DNA of 64,000 bases from Peromyscus leucopus (GCF_004664715.2 NC_051069.1:10281501-10345500), one strand, 5' to 3'; shown: positions 11,370 to 22,714, counted from the first letter of the stretch. Numbers and translations: made by a program. The notes: generated from the letters alone by a model not told the origin.

Positions 11370-11610
11370 TTACTGTTTTCTAGCTTTCTTTTTTTTCCCC
11401 CCTTGTGCTTCTGAAGGAATATGTCTTTCACTACCACAGTCTAGAATATTCTCTTAGTCTTTGGTTACACAGATTTACTGTGGTGCTTCTGGTTGGAATT
11501 AACTTCCTGTTAAACACCCTGGACACTGTAACATCTTTAGCTTGATGGTGTGTAGTTGGTGGAAAATTCTTATTCATTATTCTTGTGTCTTTTAAAATAT
11601 CACTTCCCCA
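11370..11610 (-). mobile_element. old L1 fragment, left of B1 insertion
   Basis: T-rich reverse L1M-like sequence (ttctgaaggaatatgtcttt, tttggttacacagatttact). Ends at the B1 target-site duplication. Confidence 0.4.
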
Positions 11611-11785
11611 GCCGGGCGGTGGTGGCGCACGCCTTTAATCCCAGCACTCGGGAGGCAGAGCCAGGCGGATCTCTGTGAGTTCGAGGCCAGCCTGGGCTAC
11701 CAAGTGAGTTCCAGGAAAGGCGCAAAGCTACACAGAGAAACCCTGTCTCGAAAAACCAAAAAAAAAAAAAAAAAAAAAAAAAAAA
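11611..11785 (+). repeat. young B1 SINE, shifted-block subfamily
   Basis: Complete B1 starting gccgggcggtggtggcgcac with a 25-nt or longer A tail. It is flanked by a perfect 12-bp target duplication ATCACTTCCCCA (11,599-11,610 and 11,788-11,799), so insertion is recent. It carries ccaagtgagttccaggaaag followed by gcgcaaagctacac in place of the usual B1 body, the same variant as at 19,759 and 34,511. Confidence 0.93.
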
Positions 11786-11799
11786 TAATCACTTCCCCA

Positions 11800-12100
11800 T
11801 TCTTCTCTTCTTCCAAGATTCCAATTTTATGCATATTTGTACTTTTCACCATTGCCATATGTTTCTCATATTTTTCCAAAGTACACTGTAACCAATCTTA
11901 TTCAGCTGTGCCAAACTGCTGTTGAGTTATTTATTAATTTTGTGAGTGACAATTTCAGCTCTTGATGTCCATTTGTCTTTTTATGGATGGAGTTCTCATG
12001 TAAAACCATACACTTTGCTTTATCTATTTATGAGAACATTAATTACAATGATTTTAAAGTCATTATCTCATGACCCTAACATCTAGGTCACCTGTCCTTG
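11800..12100 (-). mobile_element. old L1 fragment, right of B1 insertion
   Basis: Continuation of the AT-rich L1M-like sequence after the B1 target duplication. No intact frame. Assigned by resemblance and continuity only. Confidence 0.35.
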
Positions 12101-12464
12101 GTCCTCCTGTTGGTTTTCCAGGATCCTGTGACTTGATAAAACTAGTGCTTTTTGTTTTGTTTTGTTTTTTTAATTGGATCATAAAGAGTGTCCAATAAAT
12201 TCAGTGGAGGTCTTCAAAGATGTCATTGTCTCCATAAGATCCACCCTGCTTGCTGGGAAGCAGATGGTGTAAGGATACCTACCCACTATCCCCACCCTCA
12301 CCCCTGTCCCCTCACCCCCATCCCTTCACCTCCCCCCTCCCATGACAGGAAGCTGATCTAGATTCTTCTCCCCTAGGCAATCTTCTCACCCATAGCCTAG
12401 CTCTCCTGAGGTTCCAACTGTAGGGATATTTCCTGGATCCTTCCTCCTTTAAAAATCCTAAATT

Positions 12465-12655
12465 TAGAGCTAGGTAGTGGTGGTATATGCCTTTAATCCC
12501 AGCACTCAGGAGGCAGAGGCAGGAGGAGGCTAGCCTGGGCTACAGAGCAAGTTCCAGGATAGCCAGGGCTACATAGAGAAACCCTGTCTCAAAAAACAAA
12601 AACAAAACAAAACAAAACAAAACAAAACAAAAAAACCACCCAATAAATAAATAAA
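12465..12655 (+). repeat. B1 SINE with (CAAAA)n tail
   Basis: Forward B1 body (tatgcctttaatcccagcac, gcctgggctacagagcaag, gagaaaccctgtctc) followed by a CAAAA/AATA tail to about 12,655. Confidence 0.9.
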
Positions 12656-13160
12656 TATCCTAAATTGAAATTGCGTCTCCCAACAGCCATGGGCAGTTTT
12701 GGGGTCCCTTTATTTAGCTTCTTAGCCTCTCCCCACACAGCTAAGAACTGGGAAGTACCTCAAGGAGAAGACTGCCATGGGCCACACTCCCTTCTCCATG
12801 CTGACATCCTATTGGCCCTTGGCCCCTCCAGCCACAGCTGCCTTAGAGCCTAGAAGTGTCTGGCTCTACTCTGTGCGGCAGTGCCTGGCTCCTCTGCATC
12901 TCTGCGGTGACCTCTGCCTGCCCCCTGCACAAAATCTATGTGTGCATCTCCTTCCCTTACTTCTGTGTTCACATGTTTGCACTTTTTTAAACAGCCATTC
13001 TGAGCATTATCTTTTCTGAATCTTACCCCATAGGGATTGGATTTTTCTCTTTTACACATTAAAAGTTGCTCGACCAGAAATGAAAGGAATTGTTCTTGTG
13101 CTTGCTAATTAGTGACATTTTAATTCTTCTGGCTGGAAATCTAGTCACCGCATACTACTT
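12656..13160. other. unannotated stretch
   Basis: Unique sequence of ordinary composition. Short frames on both strands have no recognisable features. Confidence 0.4.
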
Positions 13161-13164
13161 CTTT

Positions 13165-13266
13165 TCTTATTTGTGTGTTTATGTGTGTGCATCTGTGGGT
13201 TGGTGTGCACATGTGTGCACATGTGAGGCCGCCAGAGTTGATATTAGGTGCTTCAATTGTCCTATG

Positions 13267-13315
<49 letters not shown>

Positions 13316-13535
13316 GTTGTTGTTGTTGTTGTTTGTTTGTTTGCTTGCTTGCTTGCTTGCTTTTTGAGAACCAGGCAAACTCCAGGAATCCTCCCAACTC
13401 TGCCTTCCTGGCGCTGAGATCACCAATGAGCATCACCGCAGCCAGCTCTTTCACGTGGGCTGGGAATCTGAACTCGGGTCCTTGTGCTTCCATGGCAAGT
13501 ACTTTGCTGGTGGACTGAGCCATTATCCCAGTCCC
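13165..13535 (-). repeat. B4-type SINE interrupted by (TG)n(TTG)n
   Basis: Left part has gtgcacatgtgaggccgcca; a long (TG)n at 13,273-13,312 is followed by TTG, TTTG and CTTG units to 13,361; the right part has ctccaggaatcctcccaact, cacgtgggctgggaatctga and the tRNA-like head gactgagccattatcccagt. The arrangement matches reversed B4 (tRNA/ID head plus B1-like half). Confidence 0.65.
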
Positions 13536-14300
13536 ACATGCTCCTTTTATTATCACTGTCTTTCAAAGCCAGAGCTTCTTCCTGAATTTTCCACAGGGCT
13601 CCCCAAAGGTCTGCGTATGCAGTGGGCGCTCTAGGGCAGCCTGCTGAGCCGATGTATGCCATGTTACAGTTGTTCACAGGCGAGGGATCCCAGCCTGACC
13701 CTGGCTCTCAACTGTTGCATCAGATTCTATTTTAAAAAGGAAATGAAAATAATAAATCAAATTCTAGTGCCAAAAGAAACCCACTGGAATTGATGAGGAA
13801 TGCAACGGGAATTCACTGAAACTCTTACTCAGTATTTATTCTGCTCTGTCTTATATTTAGGCCCATCTGGGTGTCAGTAGAGTCAGATAAATAACTATCC
13901 CTTGTTACCCCACTAACCACCCCCCCAAAACAAAAACAAAACTAAAGCAAAGTGACATCCTGTGGGAGTTGATGGCACCAATTATGTTCTAAATTGACAG
14001 GCATGTAAACTGAAGCCTTTTCTAGAAGCTGATCAGGATTCCAGAGGCCGTGCGGGGAACTCAACTCGCACTCTTAGTCACAGAACCAACTTTAAAATAT
14101 CTCTCATCCAGGCAGGAAGAATTACAGATGTTTTGGAGTAAATTGTTGGTGAGCTTGTCAAAATTCGAGGAAGGATGGCTTCCTCCATCTGCTCCACAGG
14201 AGGCCACCACACCCAGCAGAGCTCAGTGCAGCCCTCTCCTGGGCCTTTCAGAGTTTAGGGACTGTCGTTTTCAGTCCTTTAAGAAGGTCTAACTACAGTT
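13535..14300. other. unannotated stretch
   Basis: Mixed-composition unique sequence with a short C/A-rich run near 13,920. No supported gene or repeat. Confidence 0.4.
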
Positions 14301-14309
14301 TATTTCTTT

Positions 14310-14512
14310 TTCTTTTTTGAGACAGGGTTTCTTTTTTTTTTTTTTTTTTGAGACAGGGTTTCTCTGTGTAGTTGTTTTGTCGTGACCTGTCCTCACAAGA
14401 TGCTCATTCCAGTCTTTAGTGCCAACCAGGCTGGCCTTGAACTCACAGAGATCTGCCTGGCTCTGCCTCCTGAGTGCTGGAATTAAAGGCGTGCGCCACC
14501 ACCGCCCGACCT
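14310..14512 (-). repeat. B1 SINE, with duplicated tail start
   Basis: gagacagggtttct appears twice (about 14,319 and 14,351), separated by a T-run, then a reverse B1 body with an inserted block around 14,370-14,425. The duplicated start suggests one B1 inserted into the tail of another, or a local duplication. Confidence 0.8.
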
Positions 14513-14654
14513 AACTACAGTTTCTGTTACTTGTTTACTCAGTAAAGACCTCCAAGCTTCTGTCTCAAGTCCATGTCTATTTCCAACTTGGAACTGGGAG
14601 TCCGGGGCAGGGGTCAAAATTGTCATCTCGCTAGATAGAAAGGATGAAAAAAGC

Positions 14655-14880
14655 CTGTGCTGGGGAGATGCTCAGTTGGTAAAACGCTTGTGTTGCACAA
14701 GGGCCTAGACTAGACCCCATGTGTAAACAGTCAGGCAAGATGGCACATGCTTGTGATCCCAGCACTGGGGAGGTGGAGACAAGGTAGATCCCTGGGCCTC
14801 ACTGGCCAGCTTAGTCAAATCAGGCAGTGACAGACCCTGTCTCATGCACATGCATACTCACATAAAGTTTAACTTAATTT
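14655..14880 (+). repeat. B4-type SINE
   Basis: tRNA-like head (ctggggagatgctcagttgg), then gtgatcccagcactggggag, gagacaaggtagatccctgg and cagaccctgtctcatg: the ID-plus-B1 fusion order of B4. Confidence 0.7.
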
Positions 14881-15019
14881 TATCAGCTTTCCTGGGATTT
14901 GTATGTACATGAACACAGACAGACAGCAAAATGAATCGCTGTACAATGAACCTTGCAGGAATTTTAACAAATGTACAGTTATGAAAATGTATGAAACTCA
15001 AGATACACAACAATCCTTT

Positions 15020-15335
15020 TTTAAATGTAAACTTTTCTTATCTTTTACTTGTGTGGTGGGGAGCAGGCATGCATTCAGGTGCACACATGCAGAGGCCAGA
15101 GCAGGATATAGGATGTCTTCCTCTATTACACTCCACTGCAGGATCTTCAGACAGGGTCTGCCACTGTTTAGCTCAGCTGGGTGGCCTGCAAGCTCTGGGG
15201 ACCTGTCTGTCTCTGTCCTCCAAAGCTGGGTTACAGGCACACACAGCCATGCTTAGCTTGTTACATGAATGCTTGGGATTCAGACTCAGGTTCTGAGGCT
15301 TGCAGACCAGGAGCTCTTACCCACTGACCCACAAC
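15020..15335 (-). repeat. B4-type SINE, diverged
   Basis: Reverse B4 order: gcagaggccagagcaggata, cttcagacagggtctgccac, gctgggttacaggcacacac, then gattcagactcaggttctga and ttacccactgacccac. Confidence 0.6.
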
Positions 15336-15394
15336 AATTCTTCATTCTTGTTGCTTACGTTATGTTCCGATCCGTCAGTCCATGCAAGCCCATG

Positions 15395-15515
15395 AGGCAG
15401 AAGGCATTTGCAGGGGTCAGCTCTTTGTCTCCACTGTGTGGGTTCTGGGGGTTGGATTTAGGTTGTCGGACTTGGCAGCAAGCACCTCTACCTGCTGTCA
15501 CCTCACCAGTCCAAC
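15395..15515 (-). repeat. B3-type SINE fragment
   Basis: Ends cttggcagcaagcacctcta and ctgctgtcacctcaccagtc, the reversed head of B3. Confidence 0.6.
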
Positions 15516-15664
15516 ATTTTGTTTTTAATTGCCGTATATCTTTCATAAATACTTTTTAGAATCCACTAGTGATTTGTTTTGATGGAAACAAATTATGAAT
15601 TCATTTTTTAAAAAATAAATATGTTATATTTGAGTTTCCAACCTCAGTTTCAATTTCTATTTTG

Positions 15665-15815
15665 CTCAGATTTCTCCAGGTGGCTAGGGCGTGGTAGGGC
15701 ACACTTGTAATTCCAGCACTTAGGTAGTGGAGCAGGAGCATTAGGAATTCAAGGTTATCTTGTCTACAGAATGAGTTCTAGGCTAGCTTAGCTATAGGAG
15801 ACACCATCATAAATC
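15665..15815 (+). repeat. degraded B1 SINE
   Basis: gtggtagggcacacttgtaa, ttccagcacttaggtagtgg and agaatgagttctaggctagc follow B1 order with many changes. Confidence 0.55.
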
Positions 15816-15834
15816 CCATGAAGCCAGTGGCCAG

Positions 15835-15995
15835 CGCCCTTGCAGTGGCTCAGCAGAGAAAAGCACTTTGCATGGAAATCTGTCAACCTGGGTTTAACCC
15901 TGGACCCCACAGTGGAGAGAGATGCCCAAGTCCCAGAGGTTGTGCTCTGCCCTGCACACATGGGCTCCCACTGAGCTCCGCCCCAGCAGCTAATT
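15835..15995 (+). repeat. degraded B2/ID-type SINE
   Basis: A tRNA-like head (ttgcagtggctcagcagaga) is followed by gggtttaaccctggaccccac, a box-B-like segment. The tail is poorly kept. Confidence 0.45.
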
Positions 15996-16499
15996 GTTGA
16001 ATATTAACTTAATATTCATTCATTAAACTGCATTCTTGGTATAAACTCTGCTTTTATCTGGTATATTAGCCCTCAAAATATTGTTAGTTATGCTTTTTAT
16101 ATTTTGTAAGGATAGTTGAGTATATATTCTAGCTTATACATGTCACACAACACAATAATAATAATATAATAAAGCTTTCTTAAAACTTTTAAAAGCTACT
16201 ATCTAAAGCAAATTTAAAAAGCAGAAGCAGTGTAGATGGTCTGAATCTCCAAGCTCATTCGTTGCTTTTCTCTCTTAACCTCTCTGAGATACCCTCTGAT
16301 CTCTGGAGTTTTAATCTCGTGTGATTTATCTTTGATTCAAGCATTATTTTGAAGAGTATTATTTCACATCTATATTGTGGGGGACTATGTTTCTGTTGTT
16401 GGTTTGTGAATTAATTTTGTTTTAATCAGAAAACATACTTAGTGTTCAATTCTTCAAACTATATTGATCCTTTCTGTGGTGCAAAAAGTGGCCATCTTG

Positions 16500-16504
16500 A
16501 CATG

Positions 16505-16536
<32 letters not shown>

Positions 16537-16615
16537 GTCTTTCTCTCTCTCTGTGTGTGTGTGTTTTGTGTGTGCATGTGTGTGTGTGTGTGTGTGTGTG
16601 CATGTGTGTGTAAAT
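16500..16615. repeat. (CT)n-(TG)n compound microsatellite
   Basis: CT units from 16,503, CTGT interruptions, then TG/TGCATG units to about 16,612. Confidence 0.95.
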
Positions 16616-16679
16616 AGTGTGCTCTTGCTGAAAGAGGATGTTTACCAAATGTCAATAAACCAAAGTGGCCAGACAGGTA

Positions 16680-17125
16680 TCTTATTTAGAGTTTACAATT
16701 GCTGTGAGGACACCATGACCACGGCAATTCTTATGAAGAAAACATTTAATTGAGGGGGCTTGCTTACAGTTCAGAGGTTCAGTCCATCATGGCAGGGAGT
16801 ATAGCAGCATGCAGGCAGATGTGGTACTGGAGCTGAGAGTGCTACATCTTGACTCAGAGTCAACAGGAAGTCCACTGACTCACCTGGCGATATCCTGAGT
16901 ATATGAAACCTCAAAGCCCATCCCCACAGTGACACACTTCCTCCAGAAGGTGTGGCCCAGATTAAAGGTGTACTTTCCACTCACAAGGTCTGGATTAAAG
17001 GCATGTGTCATCCAGCCTCCTCCAACAAGGCCTACTTCCTAAAAGTGCCACTCCCTATGAGCTTTGGGACACTACCACACTGGGTCACTCAGTCTTTATT
17101 CTTACTGAGGTATTGATCCCTTACC
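16680..17125. mobile_element. hAT-like rodent repeat (URR1-like)
   Basis: Starts tatcttatttagagtttaca and goes on as ttgctgtgaggacaccatga, ttgcttacagttcagaggtt, gacacacttcctccagaagg and actccctatgagctttggga: the recurrent body of this family, in the orientation starting with the cttagttaggg-type end. It has no coding capacity. Confidence 0.65.
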
Positions 17126-17249
17126 CCAGCCATAGTTGAGAGGATTGTTCAAACCCCAGCAATAACTGTGGATCTGTCTATATCCTCAGAGTTTTGTCAT
17201 TTCCCTTCATGACTCTTGAAGCTGTAATTAGGAATAATACACATATTTA

Positions 17250-17395
17250 AAAAAAATATTTTGAAACAAGATTTCATTGTATAGACCTGGCTGACCTAGA
17301 ACTTTATGTAGACCAGCCTCAAACTCACAAAGACCCACCTGCCTCAGCCTCTGCCTCTTGAGTACTGGGATTGAAAGTGTTTGCACCCAACCTGG
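17250..17395 (-). repeat. degraded B1 SINE
   Basis: gaccagcctcaaactcacaa and gtactgggattgaaagtgtt follow reversed B1. Confidence 0.6.
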
Positions 17396-18640
17396 CCCAT
17401 ATTTACAATTTTTGTGTTTTCTTGATGAACCATATGCTTAATTATCATGAAACATTCACTTTTGTTTCCTCTTTCTCTAGATTTTTTATACTTATATCAT
17501 CTCACCAATTTTCTTATGATTATTTTTTTCATTTCTTACCTGCTTCCGTCTTTGTTTGCAAACACTGTGTGTCTTGTCTTTCTAGGTTTCTTGTGAGCAG
17601 CAGGCAGTTGGATCTGCCTTTTTTTCATCTGACAATGTCTGGGTTTTAAATTGGTAATTAGAACATTTATAGTTAATATAATCAGAGTCATGACTCTTTT
17701 ATCTTGTTGTTTTTTATTTGCACTGTCTACTTTTTGAAGCTGTTGTCAATGTTTTAGTGTTGGGTGATCATAAGCACTGCACTTTTGTTCCCCCCCACCA
17801 TGCCATAGTATGGTGGTGTATTGATTCAATTATTTTTTTAAGTAGCTGACAAAATAGAAAAATATATTTACTATTTTCAGCGCTCTCTATTCCTTTTGAT
17901 AGATCCAAGTTTCTATTTAATGTCATTTTATTTTTGCCAGGATCATTTTCTTTAGTCTTTCTTGTAGTGTAGCTCTGCCAAGACTGAATTCTATCAGCTG
18001 TGTTTGTCTGCAAGTCTTTGTTTTGCCTTTGTGTTTGGAGGACATGCCACTGAATACAGAATTCTAGTTTGACCAGATTTTTTTCTTTTTTACTATTGTA
18101 AAGATGTCTATTATTCATTCCTAGTGTGCATGACTGTGACAAAAGTCTATGGCTTTGTTATTTTTTTTTTCTTTTTTTCTAACAGTTGGAGCAGAATGCA
18201 TGTCTGAATTTTTTTTTCTGCTTGAGGTTCATTGAAGTTCTTGAGTCTGGGTGTTTGTTATTCATCACCTTTGGAAAAAGTTTTCCTAATATTTCTCTAT
18301 ACATTGTTTCTGCTCTCCTCTGAAATGGTTGCTTCATGTAATCAGTCAGCATAATGCTGTCCATAAGTTACAGTGGCTTTGTTTACCTGTTCTACAGCCT
18401 TTCCCTGTATTTCAGTTTAGAAATGTCCTACCACTCTATCTTCAAGATTACCACTGTTCATTCAATTTTCTGTTAACTCCAACTGGGTTGTTAAATTTCA
18501 CATACTGCATTTTTACTTGTAGATACCCATATGACTTTTTTAAACTGTTTTTGGTATCTTCTACTCTTTCCTCCTTGTGTTCACATTTCTCTTCAAGTCC
18601 TTGAACATATTACTCATATTAATAAAAGTAATTTCATTTC
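17395..18640 (-). mobile_element. old L1 (L1M/HAL1-like) fragment
   Basis: Reverse L1 text over more than 1 kb: ttcttgtgagcagcaggcag followed by ttggatctgc (ORF2 3' region), gaatacagaattctagtttg, cttgaggttcattgaagttc and ctcttcaagtccttgaac. It is frame-broken throughout. Confidence 0.6.
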
Positions 18641-18909
18641 ATTTTAAAATATGTATTTACTTATTCTTCTGTATGTATATGTATGATGTATGCATGCAAA
18701 TGGTTTGTCTGGGTACATGTTTTTGTGTGAGGTAGCATATGTGCCATCACATGTCCCCTCTCATGGACTCTCTGCCCTCATGTACACAACCCCACACACA
18801 TAAACATGCATATACATAAATAAAACTTCTTTAAATCTTAAAGAACCCACCACTGTTATTTGCCTTGTATTATGACGTTTCAGCCTGCACATGTTTGATG
18901 ATTGATTTC

Positions 18910-19485
18910 ACTGTTAATTTAACTAGATTTAGAATCATCATGAAAACATGCCAGTGGATGTGTCTGTGAGGGTGTTTCCAGAGAGTTCTAATGAGAAGAG
19001 AAGACTCAGCCCAAGTGTGAGCAGCACCATGCCATGGACTATAGTTCTAGACTCATCCTGAGTGTGAGCAGCACCATGCCATGGACTATAGTTCTAGACT
19101 CATCCTGAGTGTGAGCAGCACCATGCCATGGACTATAGTTCTAGACTCATCCTGAGTGTGAGCAGCACCATGCCATGGGCTGTAGTTCTAGACTCATCCT
19201 GAGTGTGAGCAGCACCATGCCATGGATTATAGTTCTAGACTCATCCTGAGTGTGAGCAGCACCACGCCATGGGCTGCAGTTCTACACAGAATAAGAGAGA
19301 GGACATGAGCAAAACACTAAGATTCATCTTTTTATGCTTCGGGACTGTGCATGCAATTTGATAGTCCACTGCCTTGCCTTGCTCACCATGGTGGACTGTA
19401 TCCCCATAAACCATGAGCAAAGATAAACTCTTTTTCTCAGGCATTTCATTGGAGGAATGAGGAAAGTAACTAATATAATATGGAT
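18910..19485 (+). repeat. rodent interspersed repeat carrying a 47-bp tandem array
   Basis: The left flank (gtgtctgtgagggtgtttcc) and right flank (catggtggactgtatcccca, then gaaagtaactaatata) belong to a high-copy rodent repeat with a poly(A)-less end. Its centre has expanded into the array annotated at 19,008-19,290. Confidence 0.5.
19008..19290 (+). repeat. 47-bp minisatellite, six copies
   Basis: Unit tgagtgtgagcagcaccatg, then ccatggactatagttctaga, then ctcatcc (47 bp), repeated head to tail six times with only a few substitutions (ggactat, gggctgt, ggattat, gggctgc variants). No spacers differ between copies, so this is a plain tandem repeat. Confidence 0.95.
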
Positions 19486-19486
19486 G

Positions 19487-19546
19487 GTGTCTTAGTTAAG
19501 GTTTCTACTACGATGATAAAACACCATGGCCAAAGCAACTTGGGAA
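19487..19546. mobile_element. outer hAT-like repeat, left part
   Basis: tgtcttagttaaggtttcta and the following caccatggccaaagcaactt are the start of the family copy that resumes at 20,058 after another family member inserted into it. Confidence 0.7.
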
Positions 19547-20057
19547 ATGTCTTAGTTACTCTTCTATTGCTGTGCAGAGACACCATGAACAAAGTGGTTT
19601 ATAGAAGAGAGCATCTGATTGGGGGCTTGCTTATAGTTTTAGAGAGTTGGTCCATGATCACCATGGAAGGGAACTGGGTGAGGGGCAGACCTGATCCACA
19701 GGCAGGAGGCAGAGAGAGACACTGGGTCTGACTTGGGCTTTTAAAACCTCAAAGCCCAGCCGGGCGTTGGTGGCGCACACCTTTAATCCCAGCACTCGGG
19801 AGGCAGAGCCAGGCGGATCTCTGTGAGTTCAAGGCCAGCCTGGGCTACCAAGTGGGTTCCAGGAAAAGGCGCAAAGCTACACAGAGAAACGCTGTCTCGA
19901 AAAAACAAAAACAAAAAAAACTCCTCAAAGCCCACCCCCAGTGACACACCTCCTCCACAAGGCCACACCTCCTAATCCTTCCCAAACAGTCCACCAGCTG
20001 GGAACAAAATACTCAAATAAATATACGAGTCTCTGGGGGTTATTCTCATTCAAGCCA
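19547..20057. mobile_element. inner hAT-like repeat (URR1-like), split by B1
   Basis: A second element start (tgtcttagttactcttctat) lies only 60 bp into the first. The body runs to cctcaaagccca, where a B1 is inserted, then resumes with ccccagtgacacacctcctc and ends at about attctcattcaagccactac. Confidence 0.7.
19759..19920 (+). repeat. young B1 SINE, shifted-block subfamily
   Basis: Starts gccgggcgttggtggcgcac. Perfect 12-bp target duplication CCTCAAAGCCCA at 19,747-19,758 and 19,923-19,934. Same variant body (ctaccaagtgggttccagg) as the copies at 11,611 and 34,511. Confidence 0.93.
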
Positions 20058-20385
20058 CTACAAGGAGGAAAGGGTTTATTTCACCTCATAGCTCATAGTT
20101 TGTCACTGAGGGAGGCCAGGGCAGGAACTAGAGCAGAAGCCAGAGAGGAATGCTGCTTACTGACTTGCTTCTCCTGGCTTGCTCAGCTTGCTTTTTCATA
20201 GTATACAGGACCACCATCCCGGGGGCCTCCCACACCAATCATCAATCAAGGAAATATACCAGAGACTTGCCCACAGGCCAGTCTGTTGGAGGCATTTTCT
20301 CAGCTGAGGTTTCTTCTTCTAAAAGGACTCTAAGGACTCTAGCTTGTTCGAGTTGACATAAATCTAGCCAGCACACATGGCTTCT
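20058..20385. mobile_element. outer hAT-like repeat, right part
   Basis: Resumes aggaggaaagggtttatttc, contains ctgcttactgacttgcttct, and ends near gttgacataaatctagccag. Pairs with 19,487-19,546. Confidence 0.65.
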
Positions 20386-20389
20386 AATT

Positions 20390-20885
20390 CAGCAAAAGTC
20401 CAAACTGTGTCTTATTTTGATACACACCTTTTCAGATTCTCTTGGTTTGTCACCATTAGCGCATTGCTAGGGAGAGTCATCTCCACAGCGGACTTCTTAG
20501 GTTCTTCCCAAACAGCACCTTTCCCATGGCTGCCCCATTGCTGAGGTATCTCCCTGGAGCCCTGAAATCAACAATCACTTGTATTTCTGAGGCTAGATTT
20601 TTCAACTATAAAATGAGAATTTCGATAGTAATTAATAATGCAATTAATTATAGTGATAATCTAATCATAAGTTTGCTGGGGTGTTAAATGCCAATAACTT
20701 AATAGGAAGCACACTGTGAGCCACTCAGAATGTTCCAAATATTTATGTTTATTGTTAATATTTCATACACTAAAAATACCACTGCTCTCTCTGGTCTTCT
20801 TGCCATTCACACATATGTGAACACTTCGAGAATGTGTTAGCAGTTAAGAGAGGGACGGGCTACTCTGGCATTGGAGGAGTATTTT
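20390..20885. other. unannotated stretch
   Basis: AT-rich in the middle (about 20,600-20,660). No supported feature. Confidence 0.4.
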
Positions 20886-20889
20886 TAAA

Positions 20890-21105
20890 TTTTGATTTAA
20901 TTTTTATGGTATGGGAGTTTTGCCTGTAAGTATGTCTGTGAATCATGTGCATTCCAGGTACCCATGGAGACCAGATAGGGGCATTGGATTCCCTAGGATT
21001 GGAGTTACAGACCATTGTGAGCCATTGTGTGGGTGCTGGGAATCAAACCTGGGTCCTCTAGAAGAGCAGCCATTGTTCTCAACTGCTGAGAAATCTTTCC
21101 ATCCC
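20890..21105 (-). repeat. B2/B3 SINE
   Basis: gtgcattccaggtacccatg, ggagttacagaccattgtga, gaatcaaacctgggtcctct and aactgctgagaaatctttcc follow a reversed B3-type element. Confidence 0.8.
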
Positions 21106-22130
21106 AGAGGATGCTGGAAATGCTTTAAACATAATGCACAGTCAATTTCCATGGCCAGCCCAGGTCGGGGACATAGGCGCAGAGACCGGGAGTGTTATCT
21201 CCAGGAATCATGTGGGAGTCCAGACCTCAGGTAGCTGAAGGTTGCTGTAGGAGTCTAAAGCCTGTCTCCATCATTAGGCTCTTGGAATACTGGTGATCCC
21301 AGAGTCGATGTTTTGAAAGGACTTTGGATGATTCTGGAACATTGGCCTGTAATGTTCTGTGACTTTTGATTTGAGGTTTAGTGATCCTGTACCATTTTAC
21401 ACCCACTGTATTCTGAAAGCTGGACTTGTAATATGTAATACTGAAAACTCAGCCCCAAAGAAATCCCTCTGATTGCGGCCATTTGGCTGTCAGAATGAGC
21501 TATAGAGATTCTGCATAATTTCAGTGTTTTAGAAGAATTTTGTATTAGTCTGAAAGCCAATTGTACAAAATGTTTATTGCAATTTTCTGTACACCTTGGC
21601 CTCTAGATTCTAGTATGCAAGCATCTTAGAGATGATTCTTTAGAGTCTTATATATTTCTGAACATTTGATCAAAAGATTATCACATGCTTGGGAAGGGTG
21701 GATTTTGTGCTTCTGCATCTTGGCTGAGAAGACTCTTACGCCATCTGGAACATGGCTTGAAGGACTGTTATCTAAGTCCAGAATGTTGGCCCACGTACAT
21801 CTTGTGTGACTCAGATTCCTTGACCTCCATAGCTCAGGGTTCAGCCCTGGAGCCAGCGTGGCTAGGACCCAGGTTTGGAACACTGCCTGCAACAATGTGA
21901 TGTGCTTCCCATCTAGGCTGTCAATCAGCCTCAGCATGCCAGTGGCCACGGGCTGACTTTTCATGTCTGTTCTTTCTTGCATTCTTGATCACAGACCACT
22001 TGTCGGTAGCTGTGCCCTCAGCTACCAGAGATAAAAACCAAATTTCTCAACTATTTCTGCCGCTGTGCCTGCGCTTGTTTCAGAGTCCTGGCCACTCATC
22101 AGGTCATCAGGCAGTGTGACGCCCACGCCA
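21105..22130. other. unannotated stretch
   Basis: Unique sequence. Open frames of 60-118 codons on both strands show no features of real proteins. Confidence 0.4.
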
Positions 22131-22134
22131 TAAT

Positions 22135-22265
22135 CTTCTTGTTTGGTTTGGTTTGGTTTTCAAAGCGGGTAGCGTAGGTAGCCTGGGATGCTCTCAACCT
22201 CTCTGTTGCTTTTCCTCAGCCTCCTGAGCGCTGGGGTTACAGGCGGGGGCCACTCACCACTCCTG
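22135..22265 (-). repeat. degraded B1/B4-type SINE fragment
   Basis: (TTTGG)n followed by gtagcctgggatgctctcaa and gagcgctggggttacaggcg. Confidence 0.5.
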
Positions 22266-22471
22266 GCCCTCACTAGTGTTCTTACTGGCCCAATAGCTGA
22301 ACGTTGGGAATTTTGAAACTCAAGATTCTCTTTAGCGAGGGTCTAGAGTTAAAAATGTTCCTTCATTCATAAACAATTTTCACAAGATAGGGTTCCAAAT
22401 TATAAAAGCCAATAAACCAATGCATGTAAACAAAAGTGATGAGATATCCTCCATAAAATATCCACCTAGAG

Positions 22472-22685
22472 CAGTGGTTCCAACCTTCCTTATACTGTGA
22501 CCCTTTCATACAGTTCCTCATGTTGTGGTGACCCCAACCATACAATTACTTCCATTGCTACTTCAGTTATGAATCATAATGTAAATATCTGTGTTTTCTG
22601 ATGTTTTCCAATGGTCTTATGTGACCCCTGTAAAAGGATTGTTCAACCCCCAAAGAGGTCACAGCCCACCAGTTAAGAAATGCTG
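22472..22685. mobile_element. non-autonomous hAT element (MITE)
   Basis: The left end CAGTGGTTCCAACC and the right end, whose reverse complement is CAGCATTTCTTAACTGG, are related terminal inverted repeats of the CAGNGGTTCTCAACC hAT type. They are flanked by an 8-bp target duplication with one mismatch: ACCTAGAG (22,464-22,471) and ATCTAGAG (22,686-22,693). Inner text (gttcctcatgttgtggtgac, gaatcataatgtaaatatct) matches a common rodent repeat whose name I will not guess. No transposase. Confidence 0.8.
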
Positions 22686-22714
22686 ATCTAGAGGAACTAT
22701 ATTTTTCTGTCCAT

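Noticed and set aside
19008..19290. CRISPR-like regular array
   Set aside because: Units are contiguous with no variable spacers, in mammalian DNA: a plain minisatellite.
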